Shown here piece by piece: positions 21,255 through 32,304 of a DNA stretch of 64,000 nt; within the stretch, counting starts at the first letter, position 1, and each line of letters starts with the position of its first letter. A program made the translations under genes and the position numbers. Source of the stretch: Cydia pomonella (lineage: Eukaryota; Arthropoda; Insecta; Lepidoptera; Tortricidae); contig NC_084724.1 in the NCBI RefSeq assembly GCF_033807575.1, forward strand, positions 11,585,228 to 11,649,227. The letters are read 5' to 3'. A model generated the notes under the pieces. That model saw nothing but the letters and a program-made list of their open reading frames with translations, was not told where the DNA came from and searched no databases.

Positions 21255-21447
21255 CTGTACCCCTAGTGTAAATATTTTCGACAGCGAAACGTGATGTACG
21301 CGTTTGCGTTAAGTGTCATTTTGTATGAGATTTTTGACTTTCCAAAACGTCCCGCTTGGCGCGCTGTTCAAAAACCCATACAAAATGAGACAACGCAAAC
21401 GCGTACGTCACGTTTCGCTATCGACTAAAATTACACTAGGGGTACTG
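21255..21447 (+). mobile_element. MITE family A, copy 2
   Basis: The ends CTGTACCCCTAGTGTAAAT and ATTTTAGTCGATAG...GGGTACTG-type text are inverted, with the same inner ACGTGATGTACGCGTTTGCG arms and TTCCAAAACGTCCCGCTTGG centre as the copy at 13206-13400. The orientation is the same as copy 1. Confidence 0.85.
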
Positions 21448-21913
21448 TTTCACTCTACGTGTTATTTCTTAATTCAACAATGTAAAAAAGTAATCGAAAC
21501 ATCCTAATGTGTTCATTCTTAAGTTACGAAGTTTTTGTTAGTCTTAAATCATTGTAATGTTAATTAATATTTGTAACGCTTTGGCTTGTTAGCTGTAAGT
21601 AACAGATGTTTACCTGAAATAAAGAATACAGAATGGTGAAACTCACAATATAACTTGACCCAGATACGTCCAAACCATCAAAGCACAATAAACAATTAAG
21701 AACTTGTATTGCGATTAATTTCACATCTTAATGAACGTTAAGTTATGGTATTACATAAGTTGAGTTCGCATCAGGATCTAGTACTTATGCATACGCATTG
21801 ACGAAAAATTATCACTCACAGTTTCTACTTTGACTTGCAAATTTTGCAATACTCACGTGTAAGTTATATTGTTCTTCTCAATATTAATATTTTTTAACCA
21901 GAAGTCCGCTTGA

Positions 21914-22240
21914 TGAAGCGCTGATGGCCTAGTGGTAAAAGCGTGTGACTGTCAATCTGGAGGTCGCGGGTTCAAACCCCGGCTCGTATGTACCAATGAG
22001 TTTTTCGGAACTTATGTACGAAATATCATTTGATATTTACCAGTCGCTTTTCGGTGAAGGAAAACATCGTGGGGAAACCGGACCAATCCCAACAAGGTCT
22101 AGTTTACCCTCTGGGTTGGAAGGTCAGATGGCAGTCACTTTCGTAAAAACTAGTGACTACGCCAATTCTGGGGATTAGTTGTCAAGCGGACCCAGGCTCC
22201 CATGGTGGCAAAATGCCGGGACAACGCGAGGAAGATTATT
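21914..22240 (+). mobile_element. SINE family 2 copy (tRNA-derived)
   Basis: A tRNA-like head has an A box (TGGCCTAGTGG, 21924-21934) and a B box (GGTTCAAACCC, 21969-21979). It is followed by a body with GAGTTTTTCGGAACTTATGT, AAATATCATTTGATATTTAC, GGTGAAGGAAAACATCGT and ACAACGCGAGGAAGA. AAGTCCGC occurs just before (21902) and after (22247) the unit and may be a target duplication. Other copies lie at 38748, 45570 and 61925, and a chimeric head lies at 34288. Confidence 0.9.
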
Positions 22241-22723
22241 TAACCTAAAGTCCGCCTAATCTGCAACGTATATTTATTATGAATTCATACAGAACACCCT
22301 AAGATACAATCGGTCCGGATCGAACTTTAAGATACGTCAAACATTTGCTAAAGATACGATATGCATTAGATATGTTAATAAGATAGAAAGATTCTGAAAC
22401 TCCAACGATGACTTTATTCATCAGATAAGTGGCAAGTAGCTTATTCAGGACTTTACTTGGACATTGTGAAACAGACCCTTGCTGTAATGATTTTTAACCA
22501 TTGTGTAACCGCCATACGATAAATAAATAAATAGGAGTGGCAGTGACCGTGACCTTAAGGCCCATAAGTTTGTTTTCTTCTCTCATCTCTCACTCTCACT
22601 ATGTGTATAATCTACTACATACGAGTCTTTGAAGCTACTTTGAAAGAGAGGGACTTAAATCCGTAGTTGGGATGAAATGTTTTATACATTTTCCTTGTTA
22701 TAAATTTATTATGATGTACTATG

Positions 22724-22985
22724 TACAGTCAGCGTCAAATACTTTGTAGCAACCAAAGTAGCCAAATAGTTCGGTACACCCTATATTTAGTATGGTCGCT
22801 TCATAAGTATCTACCATTCTGTAACAGCTTAACAAAAAGTGATGCATTTAATATAGAACAACTGGGACTGTAAAATATATACTTTTGAACGTGAATTTTA
22901 GAAATTTATCTATATTTGTAAAGTTATCAGGGATGTTAGATACTTTTGGTGCGTTGTTTCATCCGCTACTATTGATGCTGACCCT
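22724..22985. repeat. MITE with ACAGTCAGCGTCAAAT end
   Basis: The left end TACAGTCAGCGTCAAAT and right end CTATTGATGCTGACC are imperfect inverted repeats. A lone left end of the same family (ACAGTCAGCGATAAAAGG) lies at about 17475. Confidence 0.55.
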
Positions 22986-23174
22986 ACCTATGCAATACCT
23001 AGACTTATTTGGAACTATACTAAGTAGGTAGTAAAAGAGCAATAAAACGAAGGACTGTGAATATTTTCATTTATTTCGAATATACATAATATTAAGTAGG
23101 TAAGTACTCTTGTCTTTATGTTTCTGTGCAGTATTTATTGTAATTGTAAACTATGTGAGGCGAGCAATATTTGT

Positions 23175-23455
23175 ATTGTATTTTTTTTAAATATATTTAT
23201 TGAGATAACAATATACATAATGGATATATACAGATGATTACTATAACTAGCTTATATCTAAAATAGGCCCTTGAGGCATTGTACCAAGGATGCCGGCGGC
23301 ATTTCCTCTTTGTATCGCAATACTGATACGTTGTGCGAGGAAGCCGCCAGCTCTTCGGTCACCAGTTACGTCAACCAGACGTTTCGCGATTTCTCCAAAA
23401 AACTTGTGTGCGCTGGGACCCCATGGACCTAGAGTTTCAAAAAGTTGGTATTGTA
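23175..23455 (-). mobile_element. LINE 3' end with conserved ORF tail, copy 1
   Basis: On the minus strand an uninterrupted frame (23455-23275) reads ETLGPWGPSAHKFFGEIAKR, then LVDVTGDRRAGGFLAQRIS, then IAIQRGNAAGILGTMPQG, followed by an A-rich 3' end. This is the C-terminal tail of a lepidopteran non-LTR retrotransposon polyprotein; the clade is not assigned. Two more decayed copies lie at 28020-28260 and 39635-39845, all on the minus strand. Confidence 0.8.
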
Positions 23456-23500
23456 TTGTACTCGAATCTCGTAATATTTCTAATAGTTACCTAAACCATA

Positions 23501-23954
23501 TGTGGGAACATACATAAATAAATATACATCGACTAACATCGTGTGTTGTCAAGAAAAATTCATCGATCGACTGACACTCTGCGGTTAAACAGATAAACAG
23601 TGACGTTTGCTCTTACAAGAACAGTTTCGAGTTTGCCCTGAGAAGGGCAGTTTATCCATATCCGGAGCCTGCAGCATCCTCGTCGTGTCTTCCAACCAGC
23701 AAGCGCAGCGGAGCGAGGCACGGCGGACTGACGACACGATATTAACTCCACGGCGGCTGGCGGGCTCTGAATGGATAAACTGCCCTTCTCAGGGCAACAT
23801 AAAACTGCCCTTCTCGGGGTAAACTCGAAACTGCTCGTGTTACAGCAAACGTCACTGTGTCTCTGTTTAACCGCAGAGTGTCAGTCGATCGATGATTTTT
23901 TCTTGACAACACACGATGTCAGTCCATCTATATTTATTTATGTATGTTCCCACA
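23501..23954. mobile_element. Large foldback element, about 165-bp inverted arms
   Basis: The left arm starts TGTGGGAACATACATAAATA at 23501 and the right arm mirrors it, ending at 23954. Both arms carry ATCGTGTGTTGTCAAGAAAA, CATCGATCGACTGACACTCT, GCGGTTAAACAGA, CAGTGACGTTTGCT and GAGAAGGGCAGTTT. The right arm has an extra partial repeat of the GAGAAGGGCAGTTT block. The unique centre is GC-rich (about 110 bp). The short frames on both strands here are read-through of the arms. Confidence 0.88.
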
Positions 23955-24354
23955 CATCGTATCTTTACTACGTTTTTTACTCTATTTTCCGGTAATCAAA
24001 GCGAAAAGTGAAAAGCACCTCATAATTGTGGTAATCGGTCGCATAAGCATAAGACCTTGTCAACCTATATGCTTTAATAGTACAATAAGATTAATTAGGT
24101 CCTTATGTATGCGTCTTTCTACTTTTTTATATAACAGTTTCTATTATTATTAACCTGATGACGCTTTTTGCGAAAACTCAAAAACGACTTAACGGATAAA
24201 GTTCGCTTTAGTTTTGGCTCTATTTATTAAACCATAGTTTTTTTTCATATATTTTGGACCCAGGGTTCTAAAGATAGAGAACGGGGGACAGAATAGCTTT
24301 TTTTTTTGTTTTCGGAGCAATTATTACCGAAAATATACGTTTTTTTCTAAATAG

Positions 24355-24785
24355 TATTTAATACAATCGTGCTAGCTTATCAGTCGAGCACCGTGTTCAA
24401 GGTACGAGATTTAAAAGGTTGATAATGTCACTATTGTAAATCACTATAATTACACAAAATTAGATAAGTATCTCAATAGATAAAAGGATAGGATAAAAGA
24501 CATCAACGAAATACTTTTGCATTAAAAAGAAACGCGTTGATGTCTTTTGTTATATTCTTTGGTTTTGTCCTCTTGACCACGGTGAGACGTGAACAGGCCA
24601 ATACGTGCACTGACATCAAACAGTTAGTTGTCATTCGCGCATTCATTTCGCTCAGACATGTCCCCAAAAGTATTAGTATGAGCGAGACACTCGCGCGAAT
24701 GTCAGCTAGCTTCCAATATCAGTCTCGTTCCAACTGGCCTGATAGTTTTCTAAAGCGTTTCGTAATGGAGTTATTATAGTTGAGT
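24355..24785. repeat. GACATCAA repeat family, copy 2
   Basis: It has facing GACATCAACG / CGTTGATGTCTTTTGTTA motifs (24500-24555), TTTTGTCCTCTTGACCACGG with GAGACGTGAAC, and TTTCTAAAGCGTTTCGTAAT. The last blocks match copy 1 (17690-18010) in inverted orientation. Confidence 0.7.
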
Positions 24786-24886
24786 TAGCGTCCGTAGCGT
24801 TAGCGTGAAAGACCTGTTCAATGACATCCCAAACCATAAGGGTACAAGGGCTTTTTTGTTTTTTTTTTTTAATTAATAAATATTAT

Positions 24887-25086
24887 ACGACATTATTACA
24901 CAAACTAAGTCCCACAGTAAGCTCAATAAGGCTTGTGTTGTGGGTACTTAGACAACGATATATATAACAAATATTTAAATATGTACATAGAGAATACCCA
25001 TGACTCAGGAATAAATATCCGTGCTCAACACATAAATAAATGCCCTTACCAGGATTTGAACTCGGGACTATCGGCTTCATAGGCAG
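24887..25086 (-). mobile_element. SINE family 1 copy, minus strand, 5' truncated
   Basis: It carries the minus-strand equivalents of the B box (GAGTTCAAATCCTGG), CATGACTCAGGAAT and CACAGTAAGCTCAATAAGGC. It stops within the A-box side, so the head is incomplete. Confidence 0.85.
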
Positions 25087-25537
25087 AAAGTTTGTCGTTC
25101 TTTATTTTACCACGTTATCGATATGATTGACTTATATATTTATGCCAATTTGCCAGCTTTCTACCAGTAATGATCACAGACAGACGGATATGGCAAAACT
25201 ATAACGGTTCTTAGTTGAGTTCGGAACCCTAAAATCATTAGCAAAATTGTGGCGATTCACAATTCTTGACTTTCGGCAAAGAACATACAATTATATATCG
25301 GACAAGACAATATAAATGAAACCTAAATCTGAGAAGGACTCATTCTTCATTAAGAGAACGGAAATATAAAATTATCTAGGAATTAATGTTGAGGAACAAA
25401 TTAACTTAATACTTGCTCTACTAGATTATAAAGAAATTGCACTACGAGTATTCACGCGTATTTACAATTAATTTAGCCAAATTGCCGGTTAACTGGTTAT
25501 TTACATACTTTATCTCAACTCCGGTCTGTTGGCTATA

Positions 25538-25626
25538 GTCACGGTCATAAACATATACGCACATTTTAACCATATGTCATTTGGGATACGGTAGAAGTTT
25601 GTATACATATTTATGACCGTGACCGT
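25538..25626. repeat. Short palindromic MITE (GTCACGGTCATAAACATAT)
   Basis: The left GTCACGGTCATAAACATATA and right TATACATATTTATGACCGTG are near-perfect inverted repeats around an AT-rich centre. Confidence 0.75.
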
Positions 25627-25743
25627 ACCTTTCTAAACACATATTGTCTTGAATAATCTCGCTGACATAATATTTAAATGGCCCAGATCAAGGATGTCTG
25701 TATAGAGGTAGGCCTATGGAGCACTGAGAAATAAAGCCATTCA

Positions 25744-26090
25744 GGGGCCCATTTCTCGAACGGCATTAGTCTAATATTATTAATCCGCAAATTGTCAAAT
25801 CGTATGGGTTTCCATGACAACACGCTAATAACATTAGCGTAATATGTTTCGAGAAATGAAGCCCCGGGGCCCATTTATTGGACCGATATTAGACCAATAA
25901 TATAAGTCCACGAACTGTCAAGTCGTATGGGTTACCATGGCAACACACTAATAATATTAGACTAATACCTTTTGAGAAATGGGCCCCATTATTAGTCTAT
26001 TATTATTAGTGTGTTGTCATGGTAACTAATACAACTTGACGGTTCGAAGACTAATAATATTATTCTAATACCGTTCGAGAAATGGGCCCC
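25744..26090. mobile_element. Cluster of three MITEs with GGGGCCCATTTCTCGAAC ends
   Basis: Copy 1 (25744-25865) and copy 2 (25866-25987) are each 122 bp and abut directly in the same orientation. Copy 3 (25988-26090) is inverted and lacks the terminal 17 or so bases at the junction. All have GGGCCC ends, ATTAGTCTAATA-like arms and a TATGGGTTACCATGACAACA centre. The arms of each copy are inverted repeats. Confidence 0.88.
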
Positions 26091-26282
26091 TGTTGTGTGA
26101 CAGAAATGTGTGATGCTTTACTTTTGACGATTAAAATAGTAAGGTTTATATTGCTTTAATTTGGAACGGTTGGACGAAACGATGATTTCTATGATTTTAT
26201 AAAAGTTCAAAATCCGATTGGAATGTGTCCTTTAAAAAGACATCAGAACATAAGACCCTCAGCAATTTCATGGATGTCTTTC

Positions 26283-26471
26283 GCATCGTATACTGATAAG
26301 AAAGGGGAATATTCGTTGCTTACAATTTACCCTTTCCTTTGCTTAGCATCGTATACTGATAAGAAAGGGGAATATTCTTTGCTTACAATTTACCCTTTCC
26401 TTTGCTTAGCATCGTATACTGATAAGAAAGGGGAATATTCGTTGCTTACAATTTACCCTTTCCTTTGCTTA
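26283..26471 (+). repeat. Three perfect-register copies of a 63-bp unit
   Basis: Units start at 26283, 26346 and 26409 with GCATCGTATACTGATAAGAA and end CCTTTCCTTTGCTTA. The first two differ at one base (TTCGTTG against TTCTTTG) and the third is like the first. Since 63 is a multiple of three, a plus-strand frame (26223-26531) runs through all three as a 21-residue repeat (starts ASYTDKKGEYSLL). I see no start context, splice sites or homology that would make it a gene. Confidence 0.93.
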
Positions 26472-26474
26472 CAC

Positions 26475-28015
26475 AGTAGAGCATACGTAATTTATTGCAG
26501 CAAAATATACAATGTACAATTTTACATGTAACATGTTTAACATACGGTTGTAAATTAACCTACTTATACACCGGGGGCTGTTAAAATCCGACCGAGTTTA
26601 AAGGTGTATTCTTGATCACATTTAGAGACTAAAATGTCATACAAAGTTTTCTGTAATTGGTCTTGTTTTAGAGATAATGACGATCCTTGTGAAAATTGGT
26701 TTCTGTAATAACTTTGCGAAAAACGCTTTTTTGGCTGCAATGCTCCCACTATGTGACTTAGTTTAAACATACCTACTGACAGACGTTAAAGTTTTAAAGG
26801 AAACTCGCAAGTTTTTATCTGTTAATAATAATAAAAAATGTACTTATTCATTGTAATGTTTTTTCACCAAGATTTAAAAGGGAATAACGTGACGTGTGCA
26901 GAAAACGCAAAATAAAATTATTGTCAAATATAATATTTTTTGTCGGATTTGACCAAAACTCATATCACATGTTTTGCTCCTTGTGACTTCAGGAATGCGT
27001 GGTGAAAATCTGTCGGGTTTTGCCAGCCCACGGTGTATAAAAGACTCTCATGAGATTTCATTATATTTATCTAAATTAAATAATTTATTTTCAGGAAATA
27101 AAATGGACAGTTCGTAACTTTGCATATTTTTGATTAGAACTATACTCAGATGGTGAAATTACCAACACAGATCATTACATCTGAACTTCCAACAAATTTA
27201 TTGATGTTTAGTTTGTTAATATCCATCGGCATAAATTTAAATATTGGCTTGCGTATTTGAATGAATGAATGAATGAATGAATGAATGAATGAATTGTTTA
27301 TTGCATATCACAAACCATCACTATCAATCAATATTTTCACCATCAGCAGTTTATAAAAGATAGAATCATGCTAACTTACTAAATTACTGTGTGCTTTCAG
27401 TTTAGTAACCCAAACAATTCGCTAATAGCCCAAACCGTGTGCAATTGGCACCTCGAACACACTTAATTAAAGTCCAACCCGAGATTAAGTTCCCTCCCAT
27501 TGTTTCTTTTACCCAAAATCTAAATCCAAGCGTCTCGCTAATTGTTGCTTCTTCATTAATTTGTGTCAACTCCTCCCCCCCAAAAGTCGCACAACTCAGC
27601 CATAATCAGAAGATCCCTTTCTAGTTAGTTGCGTTCTCTTCACAAGAGGTCATGTCGAGTTGGTAGGTTTGCCAGCTTAAGTAAAGCTTGCGTAGATGTA
27701 GCGGTGTTTGAATGGGAAGGTCTAACTATGGTGGAGGTAAACGTAACGAAAAGGTTAAAAGCGTGGTCTATGGATTGCACGCGTGCATTCGAGTCCCACA
27801 CGTTCGCTTGATACTGTGTTCTTTTCAGTTTTTCGGAGGTTGAAAAATTTGGGTGACTAGTGTTGTGAATTGACGACTTGTTTCTTCCGTGCCTTGAGTT
27901 TAGAAATAATAAGGTGAGTTTAGTGCTTTCAGTTAATACGTAACAATTACGATATGGATATTAGTGCCTAAATCTTATGTAGGTAGCTTTATACATACAT
28001 ACATACAGTCTTAAA
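26475..28015. other. Intergenic stretch without recognised gene
   Basis: Apart from the GAAT microsatellite, no repeat unit or exon was recognised. The frames at 27439-27624 and 27629-27811 have no family resemblance. A GGTGAGT donor-like site near 27912 could belong to an untranslated exon, but nothing supports it further. Confidence 0.4.
27259..27294. repeat. (GAAT)n microsatellite
   Basis: Nine tandem GAAT units. Confidence 0.95.
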
Positions 28016-28019
28016 TGTT

Positions 28020-28260
28020 TTTTTTTCAATAATTCTAATATTTAACTAAATTGTAAATATTTATTTACTTGAAATACAGAAAAATGTGAATAATGGTACA
28101 ATACAAACTTAAACTAATAAAAAACTAAAAATCTATATCTAAAGAGGGCCCCTGGGGCATAGTGCCAAAGATACTGGCAGCATTTCCTCGCTGAATCGCA
28201 ACGCTTATTCGTATTGGTTGACGTTACAGGGGACAAAAGAGCTGGCAGCTTCCTCGCTCA
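28020..28260 (-). mobile_element. LINE 3' end, copy 2 (decayed)
   Basis: The minus strand shows the same CATTTCCTCGCTGAATCGCA-type tail coding block and the GGGCCCCTGGGGCATAGTGC end as 23175-23455. An insertion in the middle (around 28215) breaks the frame, and part of the upstream domain is missing. Confidence 0.7.
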
Positions 28261-28389
28261 ACTAAATTGTTAGTTAATCAATTGAAAGCAAATGCTTTCA
28301 AAAGTGCAACTCTTGAATTCAAATTTTAATATAGATACCTAAATATGCATACCTATGATTTAAATTGTACTACTTATTGACCGAGCGTT

Positions 28390-28640
28390 AGCGAAGGTCT
28401 TTGTTTCAGCCTGGGCAAAAATGCTTTCGTATGTCCGGATGTTTTCTTCTACACTTCGCAATTCTGAACCGATTCTCGTGAAATGTTGTGAGCATGTTCG
28501 ATGATTAAATAGTAACTTTGTCGATTCAGTTTTTGGAAATTTTACAAAATGGTGAACAGCTCACGGCCACTAGTTTATTTAGGCTAATCTATAAGGGTTC
28601 CGTTTTTTGCCATTTGGCTACGGAACCCTAAAAACCGACC
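28390..28640. repeat. Lepidopteran repeat ending GGGTTCCGTTTTTTGCC
   Basis: It contains GACCGAGCGTTAGCGAAGGT, GAACCGATTCTCGTGAAATG, ACAGCTCACGGCCACTAG, and the end GGTTCCGTTTTTTGCCATTT ... CGGAACCCTAAAAA. Related pieces lie at 42480-42735 and 6806-6905 (in part inverted). The class is unknown. Confidence 0.6.
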
Positions 28641-29204
28641 AATTTATTATTTATAATGAAAATGCTTACACAGCAACTACTATTTCTTGTAAATAAAGGT
28701 TAATAACCCACTACAGTTCTAACGGACACACAAGTTTTCTGTCCTGTGGACAATAGTTAACAGCTCGTGGGCATGTAGGTAATCATTTTATGATACTTAT
28801 CCAAATAAAAGGAGTACCTTCTCATGTAGATAAAGGTTAAATATGAAAATTAACCTCTATAGCCCTTAACAGGAAAGACGTGAACACAGTTTTCTATTTG
28901 ACCCACCTGCAAATCTCGGTACTCAACAATATTGATTTATGAGCGTATCGAGAATGCAATTACAAATGACAATTACGTATGAATGTGTCTTCGGCAAGTA
29001 CCCTGAGAATGAAGACAACGAGGCCATGAGACCGCGCCTCAGTTTTTACTGCCGGATTGTACTGAATCGATCCACGGATAATCATCACAATTATACTCTA
29101 GTTCGTATTTTCTTTTTCTACAGAAATTATAACAAACTAATAAAACAAGTTTTTTTTTTTTTATACAAGCTTTTATCGCTGACTTTTCTTTCAACAGGCA
29201 ACTA

Positions 29205-29350
29205 GTACTCATTGAGTTCTGGCAAACCCAAGCACATTTGGGTTGCAAACTTCTTCCACCTCCTGTGTCCATCATCAGATCAGCTCGATGGTACCATAAT
29301 ATTTCATTGTCGCCCAACTTACATCAGTATGGGAAGTGGGTCTTATTTAG
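29205..29350. repeat. Lepidopteran repeat with CCATCATCAGATCAGCTCGATGG
   Basis: The ordered text TTGGGTTGCAAACTTCTTCC, ATCATCAGATCAGCTCGATG and CCATAATATTTCATTGTCGC is a familiar lepidopteran repeat block. There is no open frame of interest; short frames on both strands cross it. Confidence 0.55.
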
Positions 29351-29445
29351 CTTGCAAGATTTGACTCGAACAATACATCTATTTCTTTATTTACAAGTTA
29401 AATATAAGCTTGTAATTAAGTATAGTTATTGTTTCCTGCTACCCA

Positions 29446-29571
29446 AAGGTTGTCTGGAAGAGATCGCTTTTTAGCGATAAGACCGCCTGTTGTTACCTAA
29501 TTGTAATTTGTATTCTGTTTGAATTTTCATTTTCAATATGTGGTGTACAATAAAGAATATTTATTATTATC
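29446..29571 (+). repeat. Retroelement 3' end with ATCGCT-TTTT-AGCGAT hairpin, copy 1
   Basis: It begins AAGGTTGTCTGGAAGAG and has a perfect 6-bp stem with a TTTT loop (29463-29478) and then ATAAGACCGCCTGTTGTTAC. It ends with an AATAAAGAATATTTATT signal and simple-sequence tail. Sister copies lie at 30001-30142 and 34910-35063. Confidence 0.8.
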
Positions 29572-30000
29572 GAAATTATTAGGCTGGTAATCAGCTACAT
29601 TTACGGGTTATTCACCAATTATTATTATTCTAGTTTTACAATGACAGATTTTATTCTCTAACCAACCAAAGACCTATAAGGAACCTTACGTTCCATCAAG
29701 TTTAAGTAGTTTTATTCAATTTGGCGGATTTTAAACTTTAGGTAAATTTTAGATTGCCTAGATTTATTTGAGTCAATAATATATGAAAACTTCTGTCAAC
29801 TACGCATTATCTTACTATATATGTGTAAGTATAAATATATATATATATTGTATTATATTATATTGTATATTTATTAGTATATTAGGTATTGTTTTAATAG
29901 TTATATAAGTAGTACGTGTGTTTGTGTTTAATAGTCTCCATATTTAGCTCCTTGCACTACCTGTTGACTTTTGTATGAGTTCTAAATTTCCTGATACCTA

Positions 30001-30142
30001 AAGGTTGACTGGAAGAGATCGCTTTTTAGCGATAAGACCGCCTATTGTTACCTGGTTCTATTTTCCTTTAAAATTCATTTGTAGTTTTACATGTATGTAA
30101 AATGTATAATTGTTGGTGCAATAAAGAATATTTACTTACTTA
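30001..30142 (+). repeat. Retroelement 3' end with hairpin, copy 2
   Basis: This copy has the same hairpin and AATAAAG end as 29446-29571. From CCTGGTTCTATTTTCC to the tail it is almost identical to the copy at 34910. The tail is a short TTAC repeat. Confidence 0.8.
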
Positions 30143-30144
30143 AT

Positions 30145-31105
30145 GTTGCAATTTTTATGCAATTTGATTGCGTCGCTGCGCTGACTTGTCAAAATTCTAA
30201 TTTTTAATGCATAGCTTCTAATAAGTATTTACAGATTAAACTTAGTTAGTCTTTAAAAACGATTTTTCCCTATTAAGATACGAGTGACACAGAAAACTTT
30301 TGAAAATGAAAACTTTAATTAATTATAGATAAAAAAAATATCTTTCTAAGACCATATCTTTTATTTTGTATCTAAATCGTTAGTGATGTTCTCGAGATCC
30401 TATTTAGAAATATATATGTACTTATATGTAATTGTTGCACGTTTATCTAATGGTCAGTATCCGATAAATGTCAGCCGTTTTCCCCTAGCCATCAGAACCG
30501 TTTATAAGTCGTATGTCTATGCACTCTCTCAGTGACATACGTCTTTTCTTAAAACTGAGGTGATGGGGTCATTACCATAGTGCAGTCAACACGCACGGGG
30601 TATAACCACTTACGATTTCATTGAAGATTCACTACCGATTATAGAGAATTATCGAGACTCTTAGAAAGTGAGATTTAAAATCATGATTATTAGGCATCTA
30701 TCTTCATTATTAGCATCTTCTTGGTTACATTATCGCATCTTTAGGTATCCTAATGCTACTTAGTTTTTTAACGTTGTTTGGACTTCCGAGTGAGATTTTA
30801 TGTTAAATTTTTCGCGCACATGATGGAAAATTATCCCATTGAGTAAACAGAAACAAATCTATATGGACTACCCGCGTCGCCCACATGCCAATCGGTAGTT
30901 AACGATTGCCAAGTTGGCTAAGCAGGCAGAACAGACCAATAAACTCGACTCGAAACTTTGTTATTATTTACTAATGATTAGGTACATCGTTCGTGGTATA
31001 ATAACACGATAGGTAACAAATATCGTACTATATTCATAAGCAAGACACCTCAGTCATAGGTTACATCATATTTCAAACTTACCCCTTACTTTGCTTCGAG
31101 GGTTA
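30145..31105. other. Intergenic stretch without recognised features
   Basis: This is AT-rich sequence. No exon, RNA gene or clear repeat unit was seen. Confidence 0.4.
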
Positions 31106-31109
31106 AAAA

Positions 31110-31274
31110 TAATTTTCGGGACGTGACGTATGCATTTGCGTTAAGTCTCATTTTATTTAGAAACAGCGCGCCAAGCGGAACGTTTTGGAAACTCTAAATC
31201 CCATACAAAATGAGACTTAACGCAAACGCGTACGTCACATTACGCCATCGAATAAATTTACACTAGGGGTACTG
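31110..31274 (-). mobile_element. MITE family A, copy 3 (opposite orientation, left end eroded)
   Basis: The right end carries the full ACACTAGGGGTACTG terminus. The inner arms ACGTGACGTATGCATTTGCG and CGCAAACGCGTACGTCACAT are inverted. The centre GCGCGCCAAGCGGAACGTTT is the reverse complement of that in copies 1 and 2, showing insertion in the other direction. The outer left terminus is not recognisable. Confidence 0.8.
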
Positions 31275-31740
31275 ACATGCTCGCTGACTTCATAAAAGAA
31301 TATCGTATCGCGATATGTGGATTCCTAATCTTAACTGCACAATGCCTCACCACTTGCTCAATCAAAATGGTCATTAATAACATAATTGTGTAGTCTCCAT
31401 TGGACAAAAGTTCTGAGTTGCTTCATCGCATCACAACAATATAAATTGACTGTTAGATATTTAGGAAATATTGTTGGTAGAACGGAAACCTTGGTACTCG
31501 TGAATAATGAAGGGGAAAGGTGGCCAAAGGAACTCTTCGATGAAAAACACTTCGATCTTGGGCTCATTTAGAAGGGTCTCGAGAAGGAACTGATAGACTA
31601 AAATTAAAGAGAGAGAAAATAACTTTTTAAATGTAGAAGAGAGGTTTGTGGTTCTTCAGCAGTTTTCGAGATTGACTAAATAATATACATAGGTATTGAC
31701 ATATATATTATTGGGTATAGGGATTGATATATATAGGTAT

Positions 31741-32005
31741 TGACGACCGGTTTGGCCTAATGGGTAGTGACCCTGCCTACGAAGCTGATGGTCCCGGGTT
31801 CAAATCCTGGTAAGGGCATTTATTCGTGTGATGAGCATGGATATTTGTTCCTGAGTCATAGATGTTTTCTATGTATTTTAGTATTTATATATTATATATA
31901 TCGTTGTCTAAGTACCATCAACACAAGCCTTAATGAGCTTACTGTGGGACTTAGTCAATTTGTGTAATAATGTCCTATAATATTTATATTTATTTATTTA
32001 TTTAT
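31741..32005 (+). mobile_element. SINE family 1 copy
   Basis: It starts TGACGACCGGTTTGGCCTAA (A box), has the B box GGTTCAAATCC, then GAGTCATAGATGTTTTCT, a CTTACTGTGGGACTTAGTC block and an (ATTT)n tail. Confidence 0.92.
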
Positions 32006-32029
32006 TATTTATATATAAATTATAGTATT

Positions 32030-32300
32030 TTATATAATCGTGATATAATAGAGAGATTGAAAAACTTGATTATAACAGTTTTTAAATGAAAAATATTTTG
32101 ACAATATAAAAGGTAATCACGGTCCATATCCCGATCGATTTAAGTCTAGTGAAGCTTGATTATATCACTATTGTATACAATACTTTTTCTACGAGTCATA
32201 TAAAATAATACTTTTTTACTATGAAACCTAAATAATTAATGAAAATGGGCAAGTATCTCAGTAGACAAAAATGAGTACAAAAGACATAAACGCGCGAAGT
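32030..32300. repeat. GACATCAA repeat family, copy 3
   Basis: It has TATAATCGTGATATAATAGA, TATCACTATTGTATACAAT, GAGTCATATAAAATAATACT and ACAAAAGACATAAACGCG. Nested inside (about 32110-32155) is a piece of the repeat found at 6226 and 58989 (GGTAATCACGGTCCATATCC). Confidence 0.6.
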
Positions 32301-32304
32301 CCCC

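Noticed and set aside
26223..26531. 102-codon frame with 21-residue repeats
   Set aside because: It is explained by a 63-bp tandem repeat. There is no start context, splice site or homology.
27700..27815. tRNA-like text (AAAGCGTGG ... GCATTCGAGTCCC)
   Set aside because: The B box is imperfect and no cloverleaf with paired stems can be drawn.
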